Shown here in pieces: positions 1-7,351 of a stretch of DNA of 64,000 nucleotides (its first letter is position 1; every line of letters begins with the position of its first letter). Location: assembly GCA_020199905.1 (NCBI GenBank), contig JAIVJS010000013.1:1-64000 (forward strand), read 5' to 3'. The notes under the pieces are model-generated. The model searched no databases and was not told the origin of the DNA. It saw nothing but the letters and a program-made list of their open reading frames with translations. A program made the position numbers and the translations under genes. The DNA comes from Acidobacteriota bacterium (GTDB lineage Bacteria; Acidobacteriota; Thermoanaerobaculia; UBA5066; Gp7-AA6).

Positions 1-21
1 GCCCGTGACGACGACGCGCAT
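1..21 (-). CDS. start of a probable NAD(P)-binding sugar epimerase/dehydratase (partial)
   Basis: Only seven codons lie inside the window, reading MRVVVTG on the minus strand from an ATG at base 21. This is the usual opening beta-strand and first glycine of an extended short-chain dehydrogenase Rossmann fold. It follows ugd and a UDP-sugar epimerase on the same strand, so a third nucleotide-sugar enzyme such as a UDP-glucuronate decarboxylase would fit. That identity is inference from seven residues and context. Confidence 0.35.
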
Positions 22-81
22 CAGCGGAACCCGCCGGGAGGGGGGAGGCGGCGGGGGACAGGAGGGAAAGTCTCCGTCCTT

Positions 82-114
82 CGCCTCCCGCCTCCCGCCT
101 CCCGCCTCCCGCCT
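82..114. repeat. heptanucleotide tandem repeat, unit CGCCTCC
   Basis: Four perfect 7-bp units plus five bases of a fifth lie just beyond the 3' end of ugd. The unit sequence differs from the other repeats in this window but its length is the same. Confidence 0.85.
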
Positions 115-118
115 GGGC

Positions 119-1417
119 TCATCCCCGTCCCACTCCGGTGTAGTTCCATCCGGCCTCCCTCATCGCCTTCGGCTCGTAGACGTTTCTGAGGTCGATGATC
201 GTCCGGGACTTCATGGCCCGGGCGAGCCTCGGCAGGTCGAGGGCGCGGAACTCGTTCCATTCGGTCGCGAGGACGAGGAAGTCGGCCCCGGCCGCGCAGT
301 CGTAGGCGTCGGTCGCGTAGTGGATGTCGGGAAAGAGCGCCCGCGCGTTCTCCATCGCCGCCGGGTCGAAGGCGCGGATCTTCGCCCCCGCTTTAACCAG
401 GCCCTCGACGACCGAGATCGCGGGCGATTCCCGGATGTCGTCGGTCTCCGGCTTGAAGGAGAGGCCGAGCACCGCCGCCGTACGCCCCGCGAGCGGGCCC
501 GCGGCTCGCTCGATCTTCTCGACCATCCGCGCCTTCGTCTCGCGGTTGACCTGCATCGTCGCCTCGATGATCCGGAACTCGTATCCATGCTGCCGGGCGA
601 GGTCCGCGGCGGCCGAGGTGTCCTTGGGAAAGCAGGATCCCCCGAATCCCGGACCCGGGTGCAGGAACTTGCCGCCGATCCGCTTGTCGAGACCCATCCC
701 GCGCGCGACGTCGTGCACGTCCGCGTTCATCAGCTCGCACAGGCGTGCGATCTCGTTGATGAAGGAGATCTTGACGGCCAGAAAGCCGTTCGACGCGTAC
801 TTGATGAGTTCCGCCGAGGCGACGTCCGTGATGAGGAAGGGCGTCTCGATCAGGTACAGCGGCGAGTAGATCTCCTGCATCACCTCGACCGCGCGCCGGT
901 CGGAGGCGCCGATCACGATGCGATCTGGCCGCAGGAAGTCGGCGATCGCGGAGCCCTCGCGTAGAAACTCCGGGTTCGACACGATCGAGAAGTCGTGCTT
1001 CCCGTCGTTGTCGCGCATGATCTGCTCGATCATCTTTCCGGTTCCGGTCGGGACGGTCGACTTCGTCACGACCACCTTGTAGCCGTTCATGTGCGCGGCG
1101 ACGGCCTCGGCGACCTGCCGGACGAAGGTGAGGTCGGGCGACCCGTCCGGCCGCGGCGGCGTGCCCACGGCGATGAAGATGGCGAGAGAGCTCTCGATCG
1201 CGGACTTGAGATCCGTCGTGAACTTCAGGCGACCGGCGCGCTCGTTCTTCGCCACGATCTCCTCGAGCCCGGGCTCGTAGATCGGAATCTCGCCGCGCTG
1301 GAGCGCCGCGACTTTCGCTTCGTCCTTGTCGACGCAGGTCACGTTCATTCCGAAATCCGCAAGACACGCGCCCGTGACGAGTCCGACGTAGCCCGTCCCC
1401 ACCATGCAGATGTTCAT
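119..1417 (-). CDS. ugd: UDP-glucose 6-dehydrogenase
   Basis: It oxidises UDP-glucose to UDP-glucuronate with two NAD+ in the cytoplasm, supplying acidic sugars for surface polysaccharide. The 432-residue protein opens with the NAD-binding motif MNICMVGTGYVGLVTG and has the catalytic-cysteine motif GPGFGGSCFPKD (Cys about 262). Its length is normal. The ORF could start 21 codons upstream, but the ATG at 1417 puts the first beta-strand at residue 1 and lies four bases after the stop of the epimerase gene, so I chose it. It sits in an operon downstream of mlaEFD and a UDP-sugar epimerase that probably uses its product. Confidence 0.95.
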   Translation of the reverse strand: MNICMVGTGYVGLVTGACLADFGMNVTCVDKDEAKVAALQRGEIPIYEPGLEEIVAKNERAGRLKFTTDLKSAIESSLAIFIAVGTPPRPDGSPDLTFVRQVAEAVAAHMNGYKVVVTKSTVPTGTGKMIEQIMRDNDGKHDFSIVSNPEFLREGSAIADFLRPDRIVIGASDRRAVEVMQEIYSPLYLIETPFLITDVASAELIKYASNGFLAVKISFINEIARLCELMNADVHDVARGMGLDKRIGGKFLHPGPGFGGSCFPKDTSAAADLARQHGYEFRIIEATMQVNRETKARMVEKIERAAGPLAGRTAAVLGLSFKPETDDIRESPAISVVEGLVKAGAKIRAFDPAAMENARALFPDIHYATDAYDCAAGADFLVLATEWNEFRALDLPRLARAMKSRTIIDLRNVYEPKAMREAGWNYTGVGRG

Positions 1418-1421
1418 CGGC

Positions 1422-2378
1422 TCAGGGTCCCGATCCGTGAGTTCGATACCATTCGACGCTCCTCCGGATTCCCTCTTCAAGGGGGACGCGGGCGTGGAAA
1501 TTCAGGAGACGCTCCGCCTTCTCGACAGCCGCATACGTCACCGGAACGTCGCCCGGCTGGTCCGGATGGCGTTCGAGTTTCGCGGTCTTCCCGAGCGCGC
1601 GCTCGATTTCGCCGACCAGGCGGCTCAGGGTGATCGGCCGCGAGCCGCCGAGGTTGATGATGTCGAATCCCGGAGGTCCTTCGATCGCCGCCTCGACGCC
1701 GTCGGCGATGTCGTCGACGTAGGTGTAGTCGCGAAGGGATTCGCCGTCGCCGTAGAAAGGGATCGGGTCCCCGCGGTCGATCGAGCGGATGAAGCGGGCG
1801 ATCGCCATCTCCGGCCGCTGCCGGGGGCCGTAGACCGTGAAGAAGCGCAGGCAGACCGCCTCGAGGCCGTGGATGTGATGCGCCGTGAAGACGTGGAGCT
1901 CCCCCGCCCGTTTCGTGGTCGCGTAGGGAGAGATCGGCCGGTCGATCGGGTCTTCCTCCGAGAACGGGACCTTCGCGTTGATCCCGTAGACGGACGACGA
2001 AGAGGCGAACACGAATCGCGGCCGTCCGTGAACCACGGCCGCATCGAGGAGGTGCAGCGTCCCGACGCAATTCACTTCCTCGTACAGCACGGGCTGGAGG
2101 AGGGACGGGCGCACACCGGCGCGCGCCGCGAGGTGCACGACCGCGTCGGGCGTCTCTTCACGGAACACGCGGAAGACGGCGTCCCGGTCCCGGATGTCCG
2201 CTTCGACGAGGCGGTAATTCGGATTTCCGGCGTGCGGAGCGACGTTTTTCCGCTTGAGGGAGGGATCGTAGAAGTCGTTGAAGTCGTCGAGCACGACGAC
2301 GCGATCGCCCCGGGCGAGCCGTCGATCCGCGACATGAGAGCCGATGAAGCCGGCCCCGCCCGTGATGAGGATCTTCAC
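1422..2378 (-). CDS. NAD-dependent epimerase, probable UDP-glucuronate 4-epimerase
   Basis: An extended short-chain dehydrogenase of 318 residues. Visible are the glycine-rich NAD motif GGAGFIGSH at residues 7-15, the SSSVYG serine motif and the catalytic YATTK pair (Tyr152, Lys156). The stretch DDFNDFYDPSLKR after the second beta-strand is typical of UDP-glucuronate 4-epimerases, and ugd immediately downstream would make their substrate. The start is a GTG whose last two bases overlap the TGA of mlaD (GTGA), so translation is probably coupled. UDP-glucose 4-epimerase or a dehydratase remains possible, because substrate cannot be read from sequence alone. Confidence 0.85.
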   Translation of the reverse strand: MKILITGGAGFIGSHVADRRLARGDRVVVLDDFNDFYDPSLKRKNVAPHAGNPNYRLVEADIRDRDAVFRVFREETPDAVVHLAARAGVRPSLLQPVLYEEVNCVGTLHLLDAAVVHGRPRFVFASSSSVYGINAKVPFSEEDPIDRPISPYATTKRAGELHVFTAHHIHGLEAVCLRFFTVYGPRQRPEMAIARFIRSIDRGDPIPFYGDGESLRDYTYVDDIADGVEAAIEGPPGFDIINLGGSRPITLSRLVGEIERALGKTAKLERHPDQPGDVPVTYAAVEKAERLLNFHARVPLEEGIRRSVEWYRTHGSGP

Positions 2379-3634
2379 TTCGGACGAGGAGTCCCGGGAG
2401 GCGTCGGCGTCGGCGTCGAGGCCCCGGGCGGCGGATCCGGAACGGCCGCCTCCGCGCCGTCGTCCGATGCCGCTCCCGCCCGGCGCTGCCCCTGGTCGTA
2501 CCTCCTCCGAATCCCGGACTTCTGCCGGTCGCGGACCAGCCACCGGAGAAGCTTCGATTCGTGGACTCCCACGACGAGGTCGTTCGCGGCGTCGAAGATG
2601 GCGGGATCGTTGATGAGCTTTCCGGCCGTTCCCTCGCCCTCGTCGAGCTTGCGCCCGATCGAATCGAGGCGCTTCGAGAAATTCCGCAGGTTGTTCGTGA
2701 ACTCGCGGCCGAAGCGCTCGTCATGCAGGAGCAGCGGGAGCGCGCCGTTCCCCTTCTCGAGCTGAGCGGTCACCTGCGCCAGCGACACCGCCGCGTTCGA
2801 GAGATTGTCGACGAGGGCGTAGACTTTTTTCTTGCCTTCGGGGTCCGACAGGAGCGCGGGAATGGCGCCGGAGTTGGAGCGCATCCCCTCGTCGATCTTC
2901 GCGAAGACTCCCTGCACCGAGCGGATCGCTCCCCGCAGGGAATCGCCCGTCTCACGGCCGTATTTCTCATCGACGAGCAGCTTCCCGACGAGCCCCCGGC
3001 CGGAGTCGACTTTTTTGAGAATGGAGTTCAGGGAGTTCAATGTGGTCTGGAGGCCGCTCTCGAGCCGCGCGCTTTCGGGGCTGTCCGTCGTCAGCGCGCC
3101 CAGAAAGCCCTTGCCCTGCTCCGTGCGGCCGAGAATGTTCTTGAGCGACCGCGCGATGCCCGAAAGGTCCGTGAGCAGGTCGCCGCCTCCTTCGAGAAGC
3201 TTCTCGATGCCCGCTCCCGGCGCGGGAGGAATCGTGCCGTTGATCGGCACCTCCGGCTCCTGCGCCGTGCCTCCTGCGAGATCGACGTACTTGTCGCCGA
3301 GAAGCCCGATCGTCTTGATCGACGCGCGAGTGCCCTGCCGCAGCCGCGGCGCCGCTCGCCGGTCGACGTCGTAGTGGACTTTGACGGTCTGATCCGCCGG
3401 GTCGGGAGAGAGCACGACCTCGATCACGTTGCCGACCGTGACTCCATTCAGGCGGACGGGATTGCCCGCCACGAGCCCCGCGGCGGAATCGAACCGCGTC
3501 TCGTAAGGGAACTTTTTGCGGAACAGATTCGCGCGGCGGCCGACCATGAGGATCCCCGCCATCAGCGCCACGAGCGCGATGAGAACGACGATCCCGACGC
3601 GGAACCGGCGGCCGACCTGAGGCTCGTTGACCAA
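2375..3634 (-). CDS. mlaD: MlaD-type MCE substrate-binding protein
   Basis: A single N-terminal membrane helix (about residues 12-31) is followed by one MCE domain (about 38-118, with FDSAAGLVAGNPVRLNGVTVG). A long helical C-terminal tail follows, as in MCE subunits that form hexameric periplasmic rings. With the ATPase and permease encoded upstream it would form a trans-envelope phospholipid transporter. At 419 residues it is much longer than E. coli MlaD (about 180) and closer to longer PqiB/LetB or mycobacterial Mce tails. The start is a TTG directly abutting the TAA of mlaF. The last residues are rich in Pro and Thr. Confidence 0.88.
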   Translation of the reverse strand: MVNEPQVGRRFRVGIVVLIALVALMAGILMVGRRANLFRKKFPYETRFDSAAGLVAGNPVRLNGVTVGNVIEVVLSPDPADQTVKVHYDVDRRAAPRLRQGTRASIKTIGLLGDKYVDLAGGTAQEPEVPINGTIPPAPGAGIEKLLEGGGDLLTDLSGIARSLKNILGRTEQGKGFLGALTTDSPESARLESGLQTTLNSLNSILKKVDSGRGLVGKLLVDEKYGRETGDSLRGAIRSVQGVFAKIDEGMRSNSGAIPALLSDPEGKKKVYALVDNLSNAAVSLAQVTAQLEKGNGALPLLLHDERFGREFTNNLRNFSKRLDSIGRKLDEGEGTAGKLINDPAIFDAANDLVVGVHESKLLRWLVRDRQKSGIRRRYDQGQRRAGAASDDGAEAAVPDPPPGASTPTPTPPGTPRPK

Positions 3635-4465
3635 TTACGTTCCTCCTCCCACGGCGGGGAACGCTCCCGTGCCGCAGGGGAATCCCATGGATCGGAAGTA
3701 TTCGGAGAGCACCGGGTGCGCCCCGCGAGCCGCCTCGTCGAACGTCCCCACGAACTGGAAGCGGCCCTGGTGGAGGAAAGCCAGACGGTCCGCGACCGTT
3801 CTCGCGGCGACGATATCGTGCGTCACGACGACGGACGTGGTCCGAATCCGCAGATTGATGTCGACGATCAGCTGCGCGATCTTCTCCGAGGTGAGAGGGT
3901 CGAGGCCGGTCGTGGGCTCGTCATAGAGAATGATCTCGGGCTCGAGCGCGATCGAGCGGGCGAGCGCGATTCGTTTCTTCATCCCGCCGGAGAGCTCGGA
4001 CGGCATCTTCTTCTGGGTCCCCGGGAGCCCGACGAGCTGCAGCTTTTCGGCGACGAGCTCCGCGATCTCCTTCGGGGTCTTCTGCGTGTGCTCCTTCAGA
4101 GGAAACGCGATGTTCTGCTCGACGTTCATCGAGTCGAAGAGCGCGCCGCCCTGAAACAGCATCGCGAGGCGCCGACGGATCGGAGAGAGGGCCTCCTCGC
4201 TCAGGGGAACGACCGACTCGCCGAAGACGCGCACGTCGCCGCTGTCCGGCTTCGTCAGGCCGTTGATGTGCCGCAGGGCGACGCTCTTGCCTGTGCCGGA
4301 CGGGCCCAGGATGCAGAGCACCTCTCCGCGAAAGACGCTGAGGTTCACGCCGGCCAGGATCTCCCGCGCGCCGTATCGCTTCCAGACGTCGAGGAACTGG
4401 ACGACGGTTTCCCCGCCGGGAAGAGCGGCGCCTCTGTCGCGCGCGGAGGGTGCCGGAGTGCTCAT
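3635..4465 (-). CDS. mlaF: MlaF-type ABC transporter ATPase
   Basis: The cytoplasmic ATPase that powers the MCE lipid transporter. In its 276 residues are Walker A GPSGTGKS (54-61), a Q-loop in AMLFQGGALFDS, the signature LSGGMKKR (from 158), Walker B with IILYDEP (178-184) and the H-loop THD. The GGALFDSM stretch after the Q-loop is typical of MlaF/MCE-associated ATPases. It lies four bases after the mlaE stop and directly abuts mlaD, so the three are co-transcribed. Confidence 0.94.
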   Translation of the reverse strand: MSTPAPSARDRGAALPGGETVVQFLDVWKRYGAREILAGVNLSVFRGEVLCILGPSGTGKSVALRHINGLTKPDSGDVRVFGESVVPLSEEALSPIRRRLAMLFQGGALFDSMNVEQNIAFPLKEHTQKTPKEIAELVAEKLQLVGLPGTQKKMPSELSGGMKKRIALARSIALEPEIILYDEPTTGLDPLTSEKIAQLIVDINLRIRTTSVVVTHDIVAARTVADRLAFLHQGRFQFVGTFDEAARGAHPVLSEYFRSMGFPCGTGAFPAVGGGT

Positions 4466-4469
4466 GCGG

Positions 4470-5297
4470 TCACAGCGACAGAAAGAGCTTGGTCAGGAAG
4501 AAATCGGAGATCAACACGCAGATCGACGCGAACACCACGGTGCGCGTCGTCGCGATTCCGACGGCGGCCGCGCCTCCTTCGGTCCGGAGGCCGTTCCAGC
4601 AGCCGATGAGGGCGATCTCGAACCCGAAGAAGAACGTCTTGGCCAGCCCGCTCATGATGTCCGAGATCTGGAGCTGGTTCCAGATGCTGGTCAGGTAGTC
4701 CTGGGTGGTCATCTGCAGCTCGACGATCGCAATTCCGAGGCCGCCCAGGATCCCGAGGACGTCGGCGAGAGCCGCCAGCACCGGCATCATGAAGAGCGTC
4801 GCCAGGACGCGGGGAACGACGAGCCTCCGCACGGGTGAGATCGCCATGGCGCGCAGCGCATCCACTTGCTCCGTCACGGTCATCGAGCCGAGCTCCGCCG
4901 TGATCCCCGACCCGACTCGCCCGCCGACCATGAGGGCTGTGAGCACCGGCCCGAGCTCGCGGACCAGCGAAAGGGAGACGACGCGTCCCACGAACAGCTT
5001 TCCGCCGAACGCGGCCAGCGAATAGGCCGTCTGCAGCGCCAGGACCATGCCCGTGAAGAGGGCCGTGATCCCGGTGATGGACACGGATTTGACCCCGATC
5101 TCGTCCATCTGGTGCAGGAGTTCGGAGGCGTAGAAAGGGCGGCTGACCGCTCCCACGATCGTCTGGCCGGCCAGCTGGGTCAGACCCCCCACGTACTCGA
5201 CGACGGACTGGCCGCGCCGCCCGAACCGGTCGACGAACCGGAGCCACCGGAAGTTCCGGTAGAAAAAGGCGGTCGCGGACGGTTGTGGCGCTGGCAT
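4470..5297 (-). CDS. mlaE: MlaE-type ABC transporter permease
   Basis: The inner-membrane permease of the MCE lipid transporter: 275 residues with about five hydrophobic segments. The conserved MlaE core includes ELGPVLTALMVGGRVGSGITAELGSM and DALRAMAISPVRRLV. The ORF track extends the frame far upstream, but the ATG at 5297 gives a protein of family length, and the upstream extension is opposite the divergent plsC gene. It is the first gene of the operon mlaE-mlaF-mlaD-epimerase-ugd, so the promoter should lie in the 127-bp divergent spacer before plsC. Confidence 0.93.
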   Translation of the reverse strand: MPAPQPSATAFFYRNFRWLRFVDRFGRRGQSVVEYVGGLTQLAGQTIVGAVSRPFYASELLHQMDEIGVKSVSITGITALFTGMVLALQTAYSLAAFGGKLFVGRVVSLSLVRELGPVLTALMVGGRVGSGITAELGSMTVTEQVDALRAMAISPVRRLVVPRVLATLFMMPVLAALADVLGILGGLGIAIVELQMTTQDYLTSIWNQLQISDIMSGLAKTFFFGFEIALIGCWNGLRTEGGAAAVGIATTRTVVFASICVLISDFFLTKLFLSL

Positions 5298-5424
5298 CCG
5301 GCGGGATTGTATGCCGCCGGCGCCCGTGCGTAAACCTCGGAGGGGCGACGACTTCGGCCGCGCCGGGCGCGCGCGGCGCTCCCGGTGCCGCGCGCCGCCC
5401 ATCCGGGCTAGGATCCGTTCTCCG

Positions 5425-6159
5425 ATGCGGATGCTGCGCGCCGTGCTCGTCTGGCTCGGGATTTCCTTGGCGACGCTCCTCTTCGGGATCCCGGCGATCC
5501 TGGCCGCCTTCGTCCCGCCGCGGGGCGACTGGTTCCTGCGGTTCGCCCGCGGGTGGGCCCGGGCCATCCTCGCCTTCTCGGGGGTCTCCGTCCGGGTCCT
5601 GCGGCCGGAGCGCCTCCGCGGGCCTTCGCCCGTCGTCCTGGTCGCCAACCATGAGAGCCTCGCGGATATCCTCGTTCTCCTCGCCCACGTTCCTTTCCAG
5701 GTCCGCTTCCTCGCAAAGAGAAGCGTCTTCAGCATTCCGGTGCTCGGGTGGTCCATCCGAGCGGCCGGATTCGTGCCCGTGGACCGCGGAGATCGCGCGA
5801 GGAGCGCATCGACGCTCGATGCGGCCCTCGCCCGGCTCGAGAGCGGCCGCTCCGTCGTGATCTTCCCGGAGGAAACGCGGACCCGAACCGGGGAGCTGCT
5901 GCCGTTCAAGAAAGGCGCGGCAGTTCTGGCGCTTCGTTCCGCCCGCCCCCTTCTCCCGGTGGCGATCTCGGGAACCCGGCAGGTCCTCTCCCGCGAATCG
6001 CTCCTCCCGAGCCCGGGCCGGATCGTTCTCGCCGTCGGAGACCGGATCGAATCCGCGGGGCTCGAGACGAAAGACCGCGCGCCGCTGACCGCCGCGATCC
6101 GCGCCGCGGTGTCGTCGCTTCGCGAAGAAGCCGCGGCGGCCCGGGAGCGGGACGCGTGA
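5425..6159 (+). CDS. plsC: PlsC-family 1-acylglycerol-3-phosphate acyltransferase
   Basis: It transfers an acyl chain to lysophosphatidate (or a related lysolipid) at the inner membrane. The 244-residue protein has an N-terminal membrane segment (residues 5-30), the catalytic NHESLAD (His76, Asp81) and the glycerol-phosphate-binding motif FPEETRT, a variant of FPEGTRS. The ATG at 5425 was chosen over the longer ORF because the extra 38 residues are Arg/Pro-rich and fall in the divergent spacer. It is divergent from the mlaE operon and 22 bp before mrp. The exact acyl acceptor is not certain. Confidence 0.9.
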   Translation: MRMLRAVLVWLGISLATLLFGIPAILAAFVPPRGDWFLRFARGWARAILAFSGVSVRVLRPERLRGPSPVVLVANHESLADILVLLAHVPFQVRFLAKRSVFSIPVLGWSIRAAGFVPVDRGDRARSASTLDAALARLESGRSVVIFPEETRTRTGELLPFKKGAAVLALRSARPLLPVAISGTRQVLSRESLLPSPGRIVLAVGDRIESAGLETKDRAPLTAAIRAAVSSLREEAAAARERDA

Positions 6160-6181
6160 TAAAAGTGACCGCGGGAGACCC

Positions 6182-7264
6182 ATGCCGCCGACCACGGAGC
6201 TGACGGAAGAAAAGGTTCTCGAGACTCTCCGGACCGTCAAGTTCCCGGGGCTCTCGCGCGACATCGTGTCTTTCGGCTTCGTCAAGGATCTGGCCGTCGG
6301 AGGCGGAAACGTCTCCTTCCGGCTGGAGATCACGACCGAGTCTCCCCGCGCCGCGGAGGAGATCGAGCGCGACGCGAAGGAGAAGCTCCGCTCGCTCCCC
6401 GGAGTCAACGCCGTCACGGTCCGCATGTCCGTGCAGCCGCCTTCGATGGCCGCTCCCCGGGGCGCCGCCGGAGTCGCTCCCGCCGACCCGGCCCTCCTGC
6501 GGGACGTGCGATTCAAGGTCGCGGTCGCGTCGGGAAAGGGAGGCGTCGGCAAGTCCACGGTGGCCGCCAACCTCGCGCTGGCCTTAGCGAAGCTCGGCCT
6601 CCGGGTCGGGCTCATGGACTCGGACATCTACGGCCCTTCGCAGCAGATGATGATGGGAATCGACGAAAAACCCTTCATCAACCCGGAGAACCAGATCGTC
6701 CCCATCGAACGCTACGGGGTCAAGGTGATGTCGCTCGGCTTCCTGATGGACGTCGATCAGCCGGTCATCTGGCGCGGGCCGATGGTGATGAAGGCCGTCG
6801 AACAGTTTCTTCAGGACGTCGCTTGGGGCCATCTCGATTTTCTCCTGATCGACCTTCCTCCCGGCACCGGAGACGCGCAGCTCACGCTGACCCAGAAGAT
6901 CCATCTCTCGGGCGCGGTCATCGTGACGACGCCTCAGGACGTGTCGTTGATCGATGCGCGCAAGGGGCTCGCGATGTTTCAGAAGGTCAACGTGCCCGTC
7001 CTCGGGATCATCGAGAACATGTCGTATTTCATCTGCCCGAAGTGCGGCCATCGGGAGGAGATCTTCAAGCACGGCGGGGGCGAAAAAACGGCGAAGCAGC
7101 TGCGCGTTCCTTTCCTCGGCGAGATCCCGCTCGACCCGAAGGTGGCGATCGGCGGCGATTCCGGGCGCCCCATCGTGGCGGGGGAGCCGTCGTCTCCGGT
7201 GACGGCGTCTTACCTGGGCATCGCCGAAGCGATCCAGCGCACTCTCGAAACGACCTCGCCGTGA
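6182..7264 (+). CDS. mrp: Mrp/NBP35-family iron-sulfur cluster carrier ATPase
   Basis: A cytoplasmic P-loop ATPase that holds and transfers Fe-S clusters. The N-terminal 80 residues are a MIP18/DUF59 domain. The deviant Walker A SGKGGVGKST is at 117-126, followed by DSDIYGPS, the LLIDLPPGTGDAQL switch region and the cluster-binding CPKC pair. The length of 360 is normal. A purine-rich GGGAGA lies just before the ATG. Confidence 0.95.
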   Translation: MPPTTELTEEKVLETLRTVKFPGLSRDIVSFGFVKDLAVGGGNVSFRLEITTESPRAAEEIERDAKEKLRSLPGVNAVTVRMSVQPPSMAAPRGAAGVAPADPALLRDVRFKVAVASGKGGVGKSTVAANLALALAKLGLRVGLMDSDIYGPSQQMMMGIDEKPFINPENQIVPIERYGVKVMSLGFLMDVDQPVIWRGPMVMKAVEQFLQDVAWGHLDFLLIDLPPGTGDAQLTLTQKIHLSGAVIVTTPQDVSLIDARKGLAMFQKVNVPVLGIIENMSYFICPKCGHREEIFKHGGGEKTAKQLRVPFLGEIPLDPKVAIGGDSGRPIVAGEPSSPVTASYLGIAEAIQRTLETTSP

Positions 7265-7303
7265 ACGCCCGGGCCCGGGAGGAAGAGAGGCGGCTCTCGA
7301 GGG

Positions 7304-7337
7304 CTCGACTCTCAACGCTCGACGCTCGACGCTGAAC
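7304..7337. repeat. heptanucleotide repeat block, CGCTCGA / CGCTCAA / CGCTGAA units
   Basis: Consecutive 7-bp units of the CTCAACG family with single-base variation fill part of the mrp to TPR/FG-GAP spacer. The same family recurs near 36.2, 41.2, 46.0 and 51.0-51.1 kb. Confidence 0.8.
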
Positions 7338-7351
7338 CTTCCCTGAACGCC

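Noticed and set aside
2561-4609. 682-residue plus-strand ORF
   Set aside because: Antisense to mlaD and mlaF, which carry clear motifs.
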